A stretch of 64,000 bases of DNA from the NCBI GenBank assembly GCA_020853775.1, contig JADYYH010000044.1, positions 1-64,000 on the forward strand, given 5' to 3'. Made by a program: the position numbers and the translations under genes. The notes under the pieces were generated by a model. The model saw nothing but the letters and a program-made list of their open reading frames with translations, made no database searches and was not told where the DNA came from. The DNA is from Nitrospira sp. (GTDB taxonomy: Bacteria; Nitrospirota; Nitrospiria; Nitrospirales; Nitrospiraceae). This document shows positions 26,841 through 34,762 of this stretch, one piece after another; position 1 is the first letter of the stretch; each line of letters opens with the position of its first letter.

Positions 26841-27863
26841 CTACGCGGCTTGGGCGGGGCGCCATCGGAGTCCCACATGCAACAATTCCTGCAGCAGGTC
26901 TTTATAGGCGAGATTGGCTTTTCCAGCCGAGTCGGCGAAGTCTTCACCGCTGGCGATCTGAGGATTGGGGTTGGCCTCAATTACGTAAACCGTTCCCGCT
27001 TGATCCATCCGCATGTCGATACGCGCATACCCGCTCAGCCCCAACGCGCGATAGACGCGTTTGGCGAGATGCTGAATATCGTCGACCACGCCATCCGGCA
27101 AATTCCTCGCTTCGCATGATCGGATGCCGTATTTGTCCTGGTATTTGCGGCTCCACTTCACCCGCTGGGTTGCGATGCGTCGCGCCTCGTCAGGCATCTT
27201 GTCCATGACCAATTCCCAGACGGGAAAGACTTGCAAATGCGCGTTACCCATGACGCCGACATACAATTCCCGCCCTTCGATATACCGTTCGACGAGCGCG
27301 CCGGTGCCGACATTGTCATGAATGAACGCCACCCGCTCACGCAATTTCTCGTCGTCATCGACAATGGAGGCTTGCGAAATGCCCAACGAAGCTTCTTCAG
27401 TCACCGACTTCACGATCAAGGGGAAGGGCAGATATTTGGGACGACGCACCATGCGGTGAAGCGGCACCACCATAAACTCGGGATACGGAATCCGGTGATA
27501 CGACATCACCTGCTTGGCTAAGGCCTTGTCCCTCGCCAGCATGAGTCCGCGCGGATTGCAGCCGGTGTACGGAATCCGCATCAATTCGAGATAGGAAACG
27601 ACGTTCTGGTCGTACACCGCCATGCCGTCGAACTCTTCCAGCAGGTTGAAGGCAATGTGCGGCTTCCAATCCTCCACCGCCGCGCGAATGACTTCCAGAT
27701 CACTTTTGACGCCCAGCGCCTGCACATCATGGCCGAGTTTGCGGAGGGTCGACACCACGTCGTACTCGGTTTTCCACGCGGCCGTCTCCAGATCCTGCCC
27801 GTTGAGCTGCTCCGGCGGGACCAGATCTTTATGCATGAGGACCAGCACCCGCATTCGTCTCAT
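26841..27863 (-). CDS. D-alanine-D-alanine ligase-like ATP-grasp protein
   Basis: A 340-residue ATP-grasp ligase. Visible: N-terminal Rossmann-like region (VLVLMHKDLVPPEQL), FNLLEEFDG, IPYTGCNPRGLMLARDKALAK, FPLIVKSVTEEASLGIS for ATP binding, VERYIEGRELYVGVMG, and metal-binding ARIDMRMDQAGTVYVIEANPNP. The family forms amide or peptide bonds from carboxylates using ATP. It is not a plain Ddl: the layout resembles stand-alone ATP-grasp enzymes of unknown substrate. Its start overlaps the stop of the zinc-peptidase gene by four bases, so the two are a coupled pair. Confidence 0.85.
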   Translation of the reverse strand: MRRMRVLVLMHKDLVPPEQLNGQDLETAAWKTEYDVVSTLRKLGHDVQALGVKSDLEVIRAAVEDWKPHIAFNLLEEFDGMAVYDQNVVSYLELMRIPYTGCNPRGLMLARDKALAKQVMSYHRIPYPEFMVVPLHRMVRRPKYLPFPLIVKSVTEEASLGISQASIVDDDEKLRERVAFIHDNVGTGALVERYIEGRELYVGVMGNAHLQVFPVWELVMDKMPDEARRIATQRVKWSRKYQDKYGIRSCEARNLPDGVVDDIQHLAKRVYRALGLSGYARIDMRMDQAGTVYVIEANPNPQIASGEDFADSAGKANLAYKDLLQELLHVGLRWRPAQAA

Positions 27864-28921
27864 AACGCCACCTTATGTCTCCCGCTGTGCAGATAATTCA
27901 TGGTCTGCACGGTCAGCAGGATCGCGAAGTCGAGTTTGGCCTGCTCCTTTTGCTGAGTCAGGTGTAACTTCGACGCATGGCACCGTTCGATCATCCCTTC
28001 CAGGACCTGATCGATTGTGTACTGATACTCTCCCGTCCATTCGGCGACACGGCGACGGATCTCCCTCCTCGTTCGACGGAGAAACTCGGCGGCGCTGGGA
28101 TTCTTGGCATAGGCAGGCCCGGCCGAAAATAATTTGTGCAGGTCGTTGTCGTAGGAGGAGGCCCGGCCGATGCCGTAGTGCTTCCGCTTTTCCTCATAAT
28201 GGTCCCGGAGCGTCTTATACATGCGCGGCAACGGATCGAGTTGTTGCCGGCCCGTGACCATGGGCGCCACGCCGGCGAGTTCCCCCATGAGCCGTTCCAT
28301 GAAATCCAGCTTCTTCATCACCGGCCAGCCACGGTAGCGTTCCTTCCAGAGCGACCCGGCATCCAGCCACACGGCAAACGTTTCAGCAAAGTCCTCATCC
28401 GGATGGCTCTGGGCGTACCACACATCGAGGTGGCGTACAAAACTCCGGCTATAGGGCCGCGGGGTGTAATACTCGGGATAGGGCTGGGAGGAGCGGCCGA
28501 AGAGTTTCTGCCGACGCCGACGGCGTCGCAGCAAGAAGGCGTTTTCAATCGCATGGCCGGCCTCGTGGCGCAGGATGCGCATACACCAGTCGTGCGTGCC
28601 CCCCTCCACTTCGAGCATCTGGCTGGCTTCCAACTTCGCCAGCCGCGGATGGGCGAGATAAAACGGCACCGCAATGCCCGGCACCCCGTCCGGGGTGAAC
28701 CACTCATCCGACAGCCAAAAGTGCGGCTTGAACACCAACCGGCGCGCATCCAATTCACGATACAGTTGTTCGATCGGCTGCTGATAGAAGGTGCCCTCGA
28801 GGCGCAGATCCAGATCACACATGCGGAGATCCAGCAACTGTTCGTCGCTCCACTCCGCCCACGCCGGCGCAGGGTCGTCCACTTCAGGCCTTCGTCGTCG
28901 CTGAATCTGTGTCCGCCCCAT
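27860..28921 (-). CDS. Putative zinc-binding metallopeptidase
   Basis: A 353-residue soluble protein without signal peptide. The gluzincin-like site is RHEAGHAIENA (His119, Glu120, His123) and a second acidic motif DEDFAETFAVWL (residues 175-186) supplies a likely third ligand, as in the Peptidase_Mx group. An unusual run of basic residues (RRRRRRQK, 132-139) follows the active site. Substrate unknown. It is co-translated with the ATP-grasp ligase downstream, suggesting one enzyme makes and the other trims, or both act on the same peptide; that link is inference. Confidence 0.8.
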   Translation of the reverse strand: MGRTQIQRRRRPEVDDPAPAWAEWSDEQLLDLRMCDLDLRLEGTFYQQPIEQLYRELDARRLVFKPHFWLSDEWFTPDGVPGIAVPFYLAHPRLAKLEASQMLEVEGGTHDWCMRILRHEAGHAIENAFLLRRRRRRQKLFGRSSQPYPEYYTPRPYSRSFVRHLDVWYAQSHPDEDFAETFAVWLDAGSLWKERYRGWPVMKKLDFMERLMGELAGVAPMVTGRQQLDPLPRMYKTLRDHYEEKRKHYGIGRASSYDNDLHKLFSAGPAYAKNPSAAEFLRRTRREIRRRVAEWTGEYQYTIDQVLEGMIERCHASKLHLTQQKEQAKLDFAILLTVQTMNYLHSGRHKVAL

Positions 28922-29198
28922 CGTGCACTCACCAAAAAGCCCCGTCCGGCGCCCTTTTGCTCTGTTTCAACTATAGCAGTTTGCAAAAATTGTGCTGCCG
29001 CCCCGGCGGACGAGTCTCTTTGAGGATCAGGGAAAACCCTTGGCGTGGGGGATCTCTGGTAGCGGTCGGTGAGGGACCTGATTCACGCCGACGCGGTAAG
29101 CGGAGAATCTTTTCTCAGAATGGCTGAGTCCAGCGTCGGCCGCGATGAGCCGTCGGCCTATCCCATTCACGACCCTTCTTGAGCTAGAATGCCAGGCC

Positions 29199-30074
29199 AT
29201 GCAACCGACGAGTACAGGCCCCCTTCTCTCCCCCGCACGTCCATCGGCCCAATCCGAAGAGATTGAGCGGGTGGAGACCCGCCTCTGCCGCCTTGCGGGA
29301 CAAGCCATTGCCGATTACCGGATGATCGAAGATGGCGACAAGGTCATGGTGTGCCTGTCGGGAGGAAAAGACAGTTACGGGCTGCTGGAAATTCTGCTGT
29401 CGCTACGCAGCCGAGCCCCGATTCACTTCGACATCATCGCCGTGAACCTCGATCAAAAGCAGCCCGGATTCCCCGCCCATGTGCTGCCGGAATATCTAAC
29501 CCGGCGCGGCGTCCCCTTTCACATTGAAACGCGCGATACCTATTCGGTCGTCAAACGATTGATTCCGGAAGGGCAGACTACCTGCTCGCTCTGCTCCCGC
29601 CTGCGCCGCGGCCACCTCTATCGCCTGGCCACGGAACTGGGCGCGACCAAGATCGCGTTAGGGCATCATCGTGACGACATTCTCGAAACGCTGCTGTTGA
29701 ATCTCTTCTTCACCGGCAAGATGAAGGCGATGCCGCCGAAGTTGCGCTCGAAAAGCGGCCGCCATGTGGTCATTCGACCGTTGGCCTATGTGAAGGAGGC
29801 CGACCTGGCGCGTTACGCGGACCTGCGTCAGTTTCCGATCATCCCCTGCGACCTCTGCGGCTCGCAGGAAGATTTGAAACGCAAACAGGTCAAGCAGATG
29901 CTGCAGGATTGGAATCAGCGCTTTCCGGGTTCGAACGACAGCATGTTCGCCGCCCTGGGCAACATCGCGCCCTCGCTGCTCCTGGATCGTTCGCTCTTCA
30001 ACTTCTCCGACCTGAAAGCCGACACCGGCTCCATAGAACCGACCGCGAACGATGCCGAGGAAGATCTGCTGTAG
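29199..30074 (+). CDS. ttcA: tRNA 2-thiocytidine(32) synthetase TtcA
   Basis: A 291-residue adenylating thiolase that converts cytidine 32 of certain tRNAs to 2-thiocytidine. PP-loop [18 protein letters not shown], the [16 protein letters not shown] CxxC pair, the [18 protein letters not shown] region and a second cysteine pair [12 protein letters not shown], which together hold an iron-sulphur cluster, are present. I start at ATG 29199 because the distance to the PP-loop then matches E. coli TtcA; an ATG 54 bases upstream is open but has no ribosome site. Monocistronic. Confidence 0.93.
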   Translation: MQPTSTGPLLSPARPSAQSEEIERVETRLCRLAGQAIADYRMIEDGDKVMVCLSGGKDSYGLLEILLSLRSRAPIHFDIIAVNLDQKQPGFPAHVLPEYLTRRGVPFHIETRDTYSVVKRLIPEGQTTCSLCSRLRRGHLYRLATELGATKIALGHHRDDILETLLLNLFFTGKMKAMPPKLRSKSGRHVVIRPLAYVKEADLARYADLRQFPIIPCDLCGSQEDLKRKQVKQMLQDWNQRFPGSNDSMFAALGNIAPSLLLDRSLFNFSDLKADTGSIEPTANDAEEDLL

Positions 30075-30183
30075 CCGACGAGCTGAGGTACGCGGCAGGT
30101 CCAGTCGCGAACAGCAACAGACGCACCGGTGTTGCGGCAGGCCATTCCTCGAACGTCAGGGGAAGAGAGGGCAGAAGAAACGA

Positions 30184-30327
30184 TCAGGCGCGCTGCCGTA
30201 GATGGGTCCGCCGACCACATCGCAAACAGCGGTAGGGATAGTAGCCGATCAGGAAGAAGAAAAAATCCAGCAGTCCCTGACGGCGTGAACGTTTTGTATA
30301 CCCGGAACACTTACCGCAATACGACAT
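30184..30327 (-). CDS. 47-residue zinc-ribbon protein, copy 1
   Basis: A very short frame read leftward from ATG 30325-30327 (MSYCGKCSGYTKRSRRQG ... end HLRQRA). Two knuckles, CGKC and CLRC, flank an aromatic segment (DFFFFLIGYYPYR). It is clearly paralogous to the protein at 30506-30649 and to the first 45 residues of the PilZ protein at 3.6 kb: YC-x-x-C-x-G ... YPYRC-x-x-C. Free-standing and below the size most annotations keep. Function unknown. Confidence 0.65.
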   Translation of the reverse strand: MSYCGKCSGYTKRSRRQGLLDFFFFLIGYYPYRCLRCGRRTHLRQRA

Positions 30328-30505
30328 ATCTCTCACTCATGTGCATCGAAGCCATAGGGACGATCAGGACAGAATCCTACAGAAAGACCCTAGGGCGGTG
30401 CAAGTCAAGTTTCCACGACAAGGCCGTCCAACAACGACGGAGCACCCGTGCCAGCTCCGCACACAAAGGTGCCGGTTTAGGACAACAGGCCAGGTCGAAG
30501 CTGCA

Positions 30506-30649
30506 TCAGGTGCGGCGCCGCAAGCGGAAGCGATAGAGGCAGAGGGTGCATCGAAACGGATAGAACCCGATCACACGCATCACGAAATCACGCCAACCAT
30601 GACGGCTTACGCGCTTGGCGCTACCGGAACACATTGGACAATACACCAT
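30506..30649 (-). CDS. 47-residue zinc-ribbon protein, copy 2
   Basis: Starts MVYCPMCSGSAKRVSRHG and ends RFRLRRRT. CPMC and CTLC form the knuckles; the middle is MRVIGFYPFR. Length and layout equal those of copy 1, 180 bases downstream on the same strand, so this is a tandem paralogue pair. The basic tail (RFRLRRRT) suggests nucleic-acid contact, but no function is known. Confidence 0.7.
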   Translation of the reverse strand: MVYCPMCSGSAKRVSRHGWRDFVMRVIGFYPFRCTLCLYRFRLRRRT

Positions 30650-30771
30650 GGAGACTGTCGTCACGCGCCTTTCTCCTTCGCATCGGGTAAGATGACCGCG
30701 GTGCGGGGGCGTGAGTGTGAAAGAGTTTCCGGCTGGAAGCAAGTCCTATCGCGTGGAGGCAGTCGGCTGGT

Positions 30772-31209
30772 ATGAGCCCGGGCAAACAGTCCACTCGGCA
30801 GGGAGCCGAGCCCCCGCTGTGGTCCATTGCGGCCGCAGCATCGGTGATTCTGTTGACGCCGATGCTGCTCTTTACGCTCGCCCCCGACGGACCTATTCGC
30901 GACGGCGATACGGTCTTTTCCACCGGAGCCCATAAGGTGCCGCTCTTTAAACCGGAGCAACACCGTCAGGCCGGATATGATTCAACTTGCCTGCTCGACC
31001 CCAAGGATCCAATGATTGTCCTCCATGCCCCGGCCGAGGGATCGGACGAAGAGGACATCATCACGCAGGTGCAGGGCAAAAACACGATCGAATGGCCGTT
31101 TTGCCCGCCCCAGGCTGAGCTGCTCGTCAAACCCCATCACGTCACTCAGCAACCGAGCCTGATCAAAGACCTGCGAGACGGCCTCGCGAGGCTGCTCACG
31201 TCGTCGTAG
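30772..31209 (+). CDS. Single-span membrane protein of unknown function
   Basis: A 145-residue protein with one membrane segment (PLWSIAAAASVILLTPMLLFTL, residues about 15-36) and a mostly hydrophilic C-terminal part, probably periplasmic, that contains two cysteines (STCLLDPKDP and WPFCPPQ). No catalytic motif recognised. A GGAGG site lies upstream of ATG at a slightly long distance. It is divergent from the small zinc-ribbon gene and convergent with msrA. Confidence 0.65.
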   Translation: MSPGKQSTRQGAEPPLWSIAAAASVILLTPMLLFTLAPDGPIRDGDTVFSTGAHKVPLFKPEQHRQAGYDSTCLLDPKDPMIVLHAPAEGSDEEDIITQVQGKNTIEWPFCPPQAELLVKPHHVTQQPSLIKDLRDGLARLLTSS

Positions 31210-31230
31210 CAGCACCCTGCGTCGAGATAC

Positions 31231-31776
31231 TCAGGCCTTCCGCAATGCCAGAAACCGCTGGCGGAATTTCGCGACCTTCGGCCCGACGACATAGGTGCAA
31301 TAGCCTTCGAGGGGATTACGGGCAAAGTATTCCTGGTGATAAGCTTCGGCTTCAAACCACTGGGTCGCCGGCACCACCTCGGTGACCACCGGATTGGGAT
31401 ACAGACGCTCTTGAGTCACGGCTGCGATCATGTCCTGCGCCGCCTGCTGCTGTTCCGGCGTATGATAGAAAATTGCCGATCGATACTGGGTCCCGACATC
31501 GTTCCCTTGCCGATTGCGCGTCGTCGGATCGTGAATCACGAAAAAGATTTCGAGCAGCTCACGAAAACTCACCCCGGCCGGATCGAACGTCACCCGCACT
31601 GCTTCGGCATGGCCGGTTCGCCCCCCACACACTTGCTCATAGGTCGGCGCATCCACTTGGCCGCCGATATAGCCGGATTCTACCGACTGCACACCTTTGA
31701 CCTGGTCATACACCGCTTCCAAACACCAGAAGCAGCCTCCCGCCAGGGTCGCCACCTCCATCACCGCCTGCGCCAT
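31231..31776 (-). CDS. msrA: Peptide-methionine (S)-S-oxide reductase
   Basis: A 181-residue methionine-sulfoxide repair enzyme. The catalytic motif is GGCFWCLEAVY (reactive Cys15 of this start), followed by GYIGGQVDAPTYEQVCGGRTGHAEAVRVTFDP and HDPTTRNRQGNDVGTQYRS, all characteristic. ATG 31774-31776 is chosen with a GAGG-type ribosome site; a longer frame would start inside zwf. It is the gene after zwf on the same strand and could share its transcript. NADPH from zwf would supply its thioredoxin. Confidence 0.95.
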   Translation of the reverse strand: MAQAVMEVATLAGGCFWCLEAVYDQVKGVQSVESGYIGGQVDAPTYEQVCGGRTGHAEAVRVTFDPAGVSFRELLEIFFVIHDPTTRNRQGNDVGTQYRSAIFYHTPEQQQAAQDMIAAVTQERLYPNPVVTEVVPATQWFEAEAYHQEYFARNPLEGYCTYVVGPKVAKFRQRFLALRKA

Positions 31777-31808
31777 CACCACCCTCGCTTTCGATTCCGG
31801 TCCACCAT

Positions 31809-33320
31809 CTATGCCTGCCCGCCGTTCCACCACTCACGCCCTTCGCGCCGCAACAGCGCCTCGGCTTCCGGAGGGCCCCAGGTTCCACTCTGATAATTCG
31901 GAAAGGCTGCCGGTCCTGGCAAAGACTTCCAGACATCCAGAATCATCTGCACAACCGACCAACCCAACTCGATATTGTCCGCCCGTTGAAACAGCGTCGC
32001 GTCGCCGGCCATGGCATCGTGGAGCAGCGTTTCGTACCCGGTCTGCGGCGCATTCCCGAAATAGTCGGCATACTGAAAATCCATATCCACCGTCCCGATC
32101 CGCACCGTCGGTCCCGGGACTTTGGCATCGAACCGCAGAGAAATACCCTCATCCGGCTGAATGCGGATGACGAGCACATTCGGGGCCAACCGATCGACCT
32201 GGGTTTTTCGAAACAACATGAACGGTGCTTGCTTGAATTGGACGACAATTTCGGTCAATCGCCGGGTCATGCGTTTTCCCGTCCGCAGGTAAAAGGGAAC
32301 GCCGGCCCAACGCCAGTTGTCGATGAAGAGCTTCATCGACACAAAGGTCTCCGTCGTCGACTCCGGCCCCACGTGCGGCTCTGCCCGATACCCGACAACC
32401 GGCTTCCCGTCAATCAACCCCTGGCCATACTGGCCGAACGCCACAAAGCGCAGGACGTCGAGAGAACTGAGCGGCACGACGCCGCGCAGCACCTTGGCCT
32501 TCTCGTCACGCACCGCGTCCGCCGCAAAGGAATTCGGGGGCTCCATCGCTAAAAAACACAGCAACTGCAGGAGGTGATTCGGCACCATGTCGCGCAGGGC
32601 TCCGGCCTGCTCATAATACCGGCCGCGATGTTCGACTCCGAGGCTCTCCCCGACCGTGATTTGCACGTGATCGATATACCGCCGGTTCCACATCGGCTCA
32701 AAAATCCCGTTCGCAAACCGGAACACCAGGATGTTCTGGACCGTTTCCTTGCCGAGGTAGTGATCGATCCGGTAGATCTGCCGTTCCTGCAACACTCGCT
32801 GCAGTTCATGGTTGAGAGCTTTTGCCGAGTCCAGGTCATGCCCGAACGGTTTCTCGATGATGACGCGACGCCAGGTGCCGTCCCGCTCCACCGTCAGGCC
32901 ATACTCCCCCAGATGCGTCACAATCCGGCCGAACAGGCCGGGTATCGTGGCCATGTAGAAAATATAATTGCCGTGCGTTCCGGCAGCGGCATCCACCTCT
33001 TGCAGCAGCCCATTCAGCTGGCGGTAGGTCGCGCCCTCCTGGAAATCACCGGCCAGGTAATGCACGCGCTGCGAAACGGCTTTCCAGACGGCCTGATCCG
33101 CATTCTTCGGCAGATACTCCGGCATGACTCGATCCAGCTTGGCGCGGAATTCCTCCGTCGCCGTCTCCGAGCGGTCCAATCCCACAATGGCAAATCCTTC
33201 GGGAAGGAAATGCCCCGCCATCAAATTGTAGAGAGCAGGCAGCAACTTCCGCTTGGCAAGGTCGCCATCGATACCGAAGATGATCATGACGCAAGGCGTG
33301 CGCAGTTGTGCAAGGTCCAT
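31809..33320 (-). CDS. zwf: Glucose-6-phosphate 1-dehydrogenase
   Basis: A 503-residue NADP-dependent enzyme of the oxidative pentose-phosphate pathway. Cofactor site IIFGIDGDLAKRKLLPALYN (residues 13-32), the substrate motif EKPFGHDLDSA and RIDHYLGKE with the catalytic His187. ATG 33318-33320 gives the usual N-terminus; a longer frame upstream lacks family similarity. The IFGIDGDLA text has Ile where many have Ala/Gly, a minor variant. msrA follows after 33 bases. No gnd or 6-phosphogluconolactonase gene is in the window. Confidence 0.96.
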   Translation of the reverse strand: MDLAQLRTPCVMIIFGIDGDLAKRKLLPALYNLMAGHFLPEGFAIVGLDRSETATEEFRAKLDRVMPEYLPKNADQAVWKAVSQRVHYLAGDFQEGATYRQLNGLLQEVDAAAGTHGNYIFYMATIPGLFGRIVTHLGEYGLTVERDGTWRRVIIEKPFGHDLDSAKALNHELQRVLQERQIYRIDHYLGKETVQNILVFRFANGIFEPMWNRRYIDHVQITVGESLGVEHRGRYYEQAGALRDMVPNHLLQLLCFLAMEPPNSFAADAVRDEKAKVLRGVVPLSSLDVLRFVAFGQYGQGLIDGKPVVGYRAEPHVGPESTTETFVSMKLFIDNWRWAGVPFYLRTGKRMTRRLTEIVVQFKQAPFMLFRKTQVDRLAPNVLVIRIQPDEGISLRFDAKVPGPTVRIGTVDMDFQYADYFGNAPQTGYETLLHDAMAGDATLFQRADNIELGWSVVQMILDVWKSLPGPAAFPNYQSGTWGPPEAEALLRREGREWWNGGQA

Positions 33321-33666
33321 GGATGGATCCTGGTTTATTTCCGAGGTTATTGCGGGAGCATACGGTATCCTGCCTGAACCCTCCCTTAACCGCAACCACT
33401 GCGCTAGCTCGTCGAGGATTATTTGTGCGGCCGTCGTGGAATCCGACACAGGATCGTGCGGATCCGCTCATGCGCACACAGTCGCCGCGATGACGACGCC
33501 GACTGATGCGACCCGCCGAGTGACTGAAGCGGCCGATGGAGCAGATCACCTGCCTTCGACATGGTGAATCGCCACGAGGGAATAGGTCGGGAAAGGTGCA
33601 GGTGAGGGGAACGACGCGCAGTGCGGACGACGACAACGCGCACGTGATCGACATCGAGCGGCGGCG
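33321..33666. other. Intergenic, nothing identified
   Basis: About 350 bases between the zwf start and a PilZ gene stop. Frames here look like shadows. zwf regulatory sequences presumably lie here, but no clear promoter or hairpin was picked out. Confidence 0.5.
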
Positions 33667-33987
33667 TTAATTGTTCTGTGTCTGCTTCAACCAGTCGATG
33701 AATTTCTGCAAGCGCACATGCTCTTCGTCATGCACATGCACAAACACCAGGCCGAACCCTGTGGCATTCGTCCACCGCACTTCGGCCACCTCGACGGTCA
33801 GCGGTTCATAGGGCGCGGGAAACTGGACATGCAGCGACAAGTTGGCGCGCATGGGAAGCGACTCTTCGCTCGTGACATGGCAGCCCTCCTTGGAAAGACT
33901 GGTGATCATCCCGCTTCCATCGACGGCATGGCCGGAGAATGTGAGCGGCACTTTTATTTCATAGCGCGGCGTATCGCGTCGCTCCAC
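33667..33987 (-). CDS. Single-domain PilZ protein
   Basis: A 106-residue protein consisting of one PilZ domain: the c-di-GMP arginines are in RRDTPRYEI (RxxxR) and the second motif is SLSKEGC, with Ser replacing the usual Asp/Asn. A strand pattern ending VRWTNATGFGLVFVHVHDEEHVRLQKFI fits the beta-barrel and terminal helix. It likely senses cyclic di-GMP. Divergent from a second PilZ gene 340 bases away, separated by a possible flagellar-type promoter. Confidence 0.8.
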   Translation of the reverse strand: MERRDTPRYEIKVPLTFSGHAVDGSGMITSLSKEGCHVTSEESLPMRANLSLHVQFPAPYEPLTVEVAEVRWTNATGFGLVFVHVHDEEHVRLQKFIDWLKQTQNN

Positions 33988-34250
33988 AAGAGCCTTTCAT
34001 CAGATGGTGGCACGGCAGTGAGTTTTGTACACGCCCGAAGATGGATACGCTGTTCTGCCCATGAAATCAACCGCGTTTCGCAGCGAGGGGATCGGATCAG
34101 GCTGGTCCCCTCTGCTGTCGAGTCTCGTGTCCCTGTTCCGGCTTGAAGGCCCGGTGCCCGGTGCTTCCTCAGGGACATCGCCGGCATAGGGATTCCCCCG
34201 GCGTTTCCCCTGTGGTCCGGGAAACGGACCGATTCCCCCGTCTTTCGGGC

Positions 34251-34278
34251 TAAAGTTCGGGAAATACCCTACCGAAAA
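34251..34278 (+). promoter_or_regulatory. Candidate FliA (sigma-28) type promoter
   Basis: TAAAGTTC at 34251-34258 is followed after 12 bases by ACCGAAAA at 34271-34278, close to the sigma-28 pattern TAAAGTTT-N11-GCCGATAA (one base longer spacer). It sits 49 bases ahead of a PilZ gene, a common target of flagellar sigma factors. Confidence 0.4.
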
Positions 34279-34326
34279 GGGTTGTACGCCCTCAGGCACA
34301 GAGGGCCAAGGCAAGGAGGCCTTCAC

Positions 34327-34689
34327 ATGGACACGGATCTTCGTTCATCCACTCGCGTTACCGTTACCTACCCCGTCAGACTTTCGGGCGACTCGATGAT
34401 CGGCCAGGGCACGGTCGTCAATCTCTCCGCACCGGGTTGCGCCATCGAAACGACACTTCCCGTCCGGCCCGGCGATTACCTCGAATTACATGTCATGGCT
34501 CCAGATCAGGCCCGACCGCTGACTGTGGGACTGGCCAAGGTGCGCTGGGCGACTGAGCACAAAGCCGGCGTCGAATTCATTCGCGTGCGTCGGGACGAAC
34601 AGAGCCGGCTTCAACGCTTGATCGGCCAAGTCCTCGAAGGGTCCGCCGTCGATCAGGAGCGGGACAGGCAGGAACTGACCGCAGCCTAA
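34327..34689 (+). CDS. Single-domain PilZ protein
   Basis: A 120-residue PilZ protein starting MDTDLRSSTRVTVTYPVRLSG. It has RxxxR (RSSTR) and NLSAPGC, which matches the D/NxSxxG motif, so both c-di-GMP contacts are kept. The C-terminus is a charged helix (ESRLQRLIGQVLEG-like). ATG 34327 has a perfect AGGAGG six to eleven bases upstream. A sigma-28-like promoter is upstream, suggesting control with motility genes. It is unlike the divergent PilZ protein outside the motifs. Confidence 0.85.
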   Translation: MDTDLRSSTRVTVTYPVRLSGDSMIGQGTVVNLSAPGCAIETTLPVRPGDYLELHVMAPDQARPLTVGLAKVRWATEHKAGVEFIRVRRDEQSRLQRLIGQVLEGSAVDQERDRQELTAA

Positions 34690-34762
34690 CGGCCAAGAGC
34701 GGCCGCCAGACCTTCTCTCGCACATAACTGGAGTTCGGCGCAGTGGAAGGGACGGACAGGAG

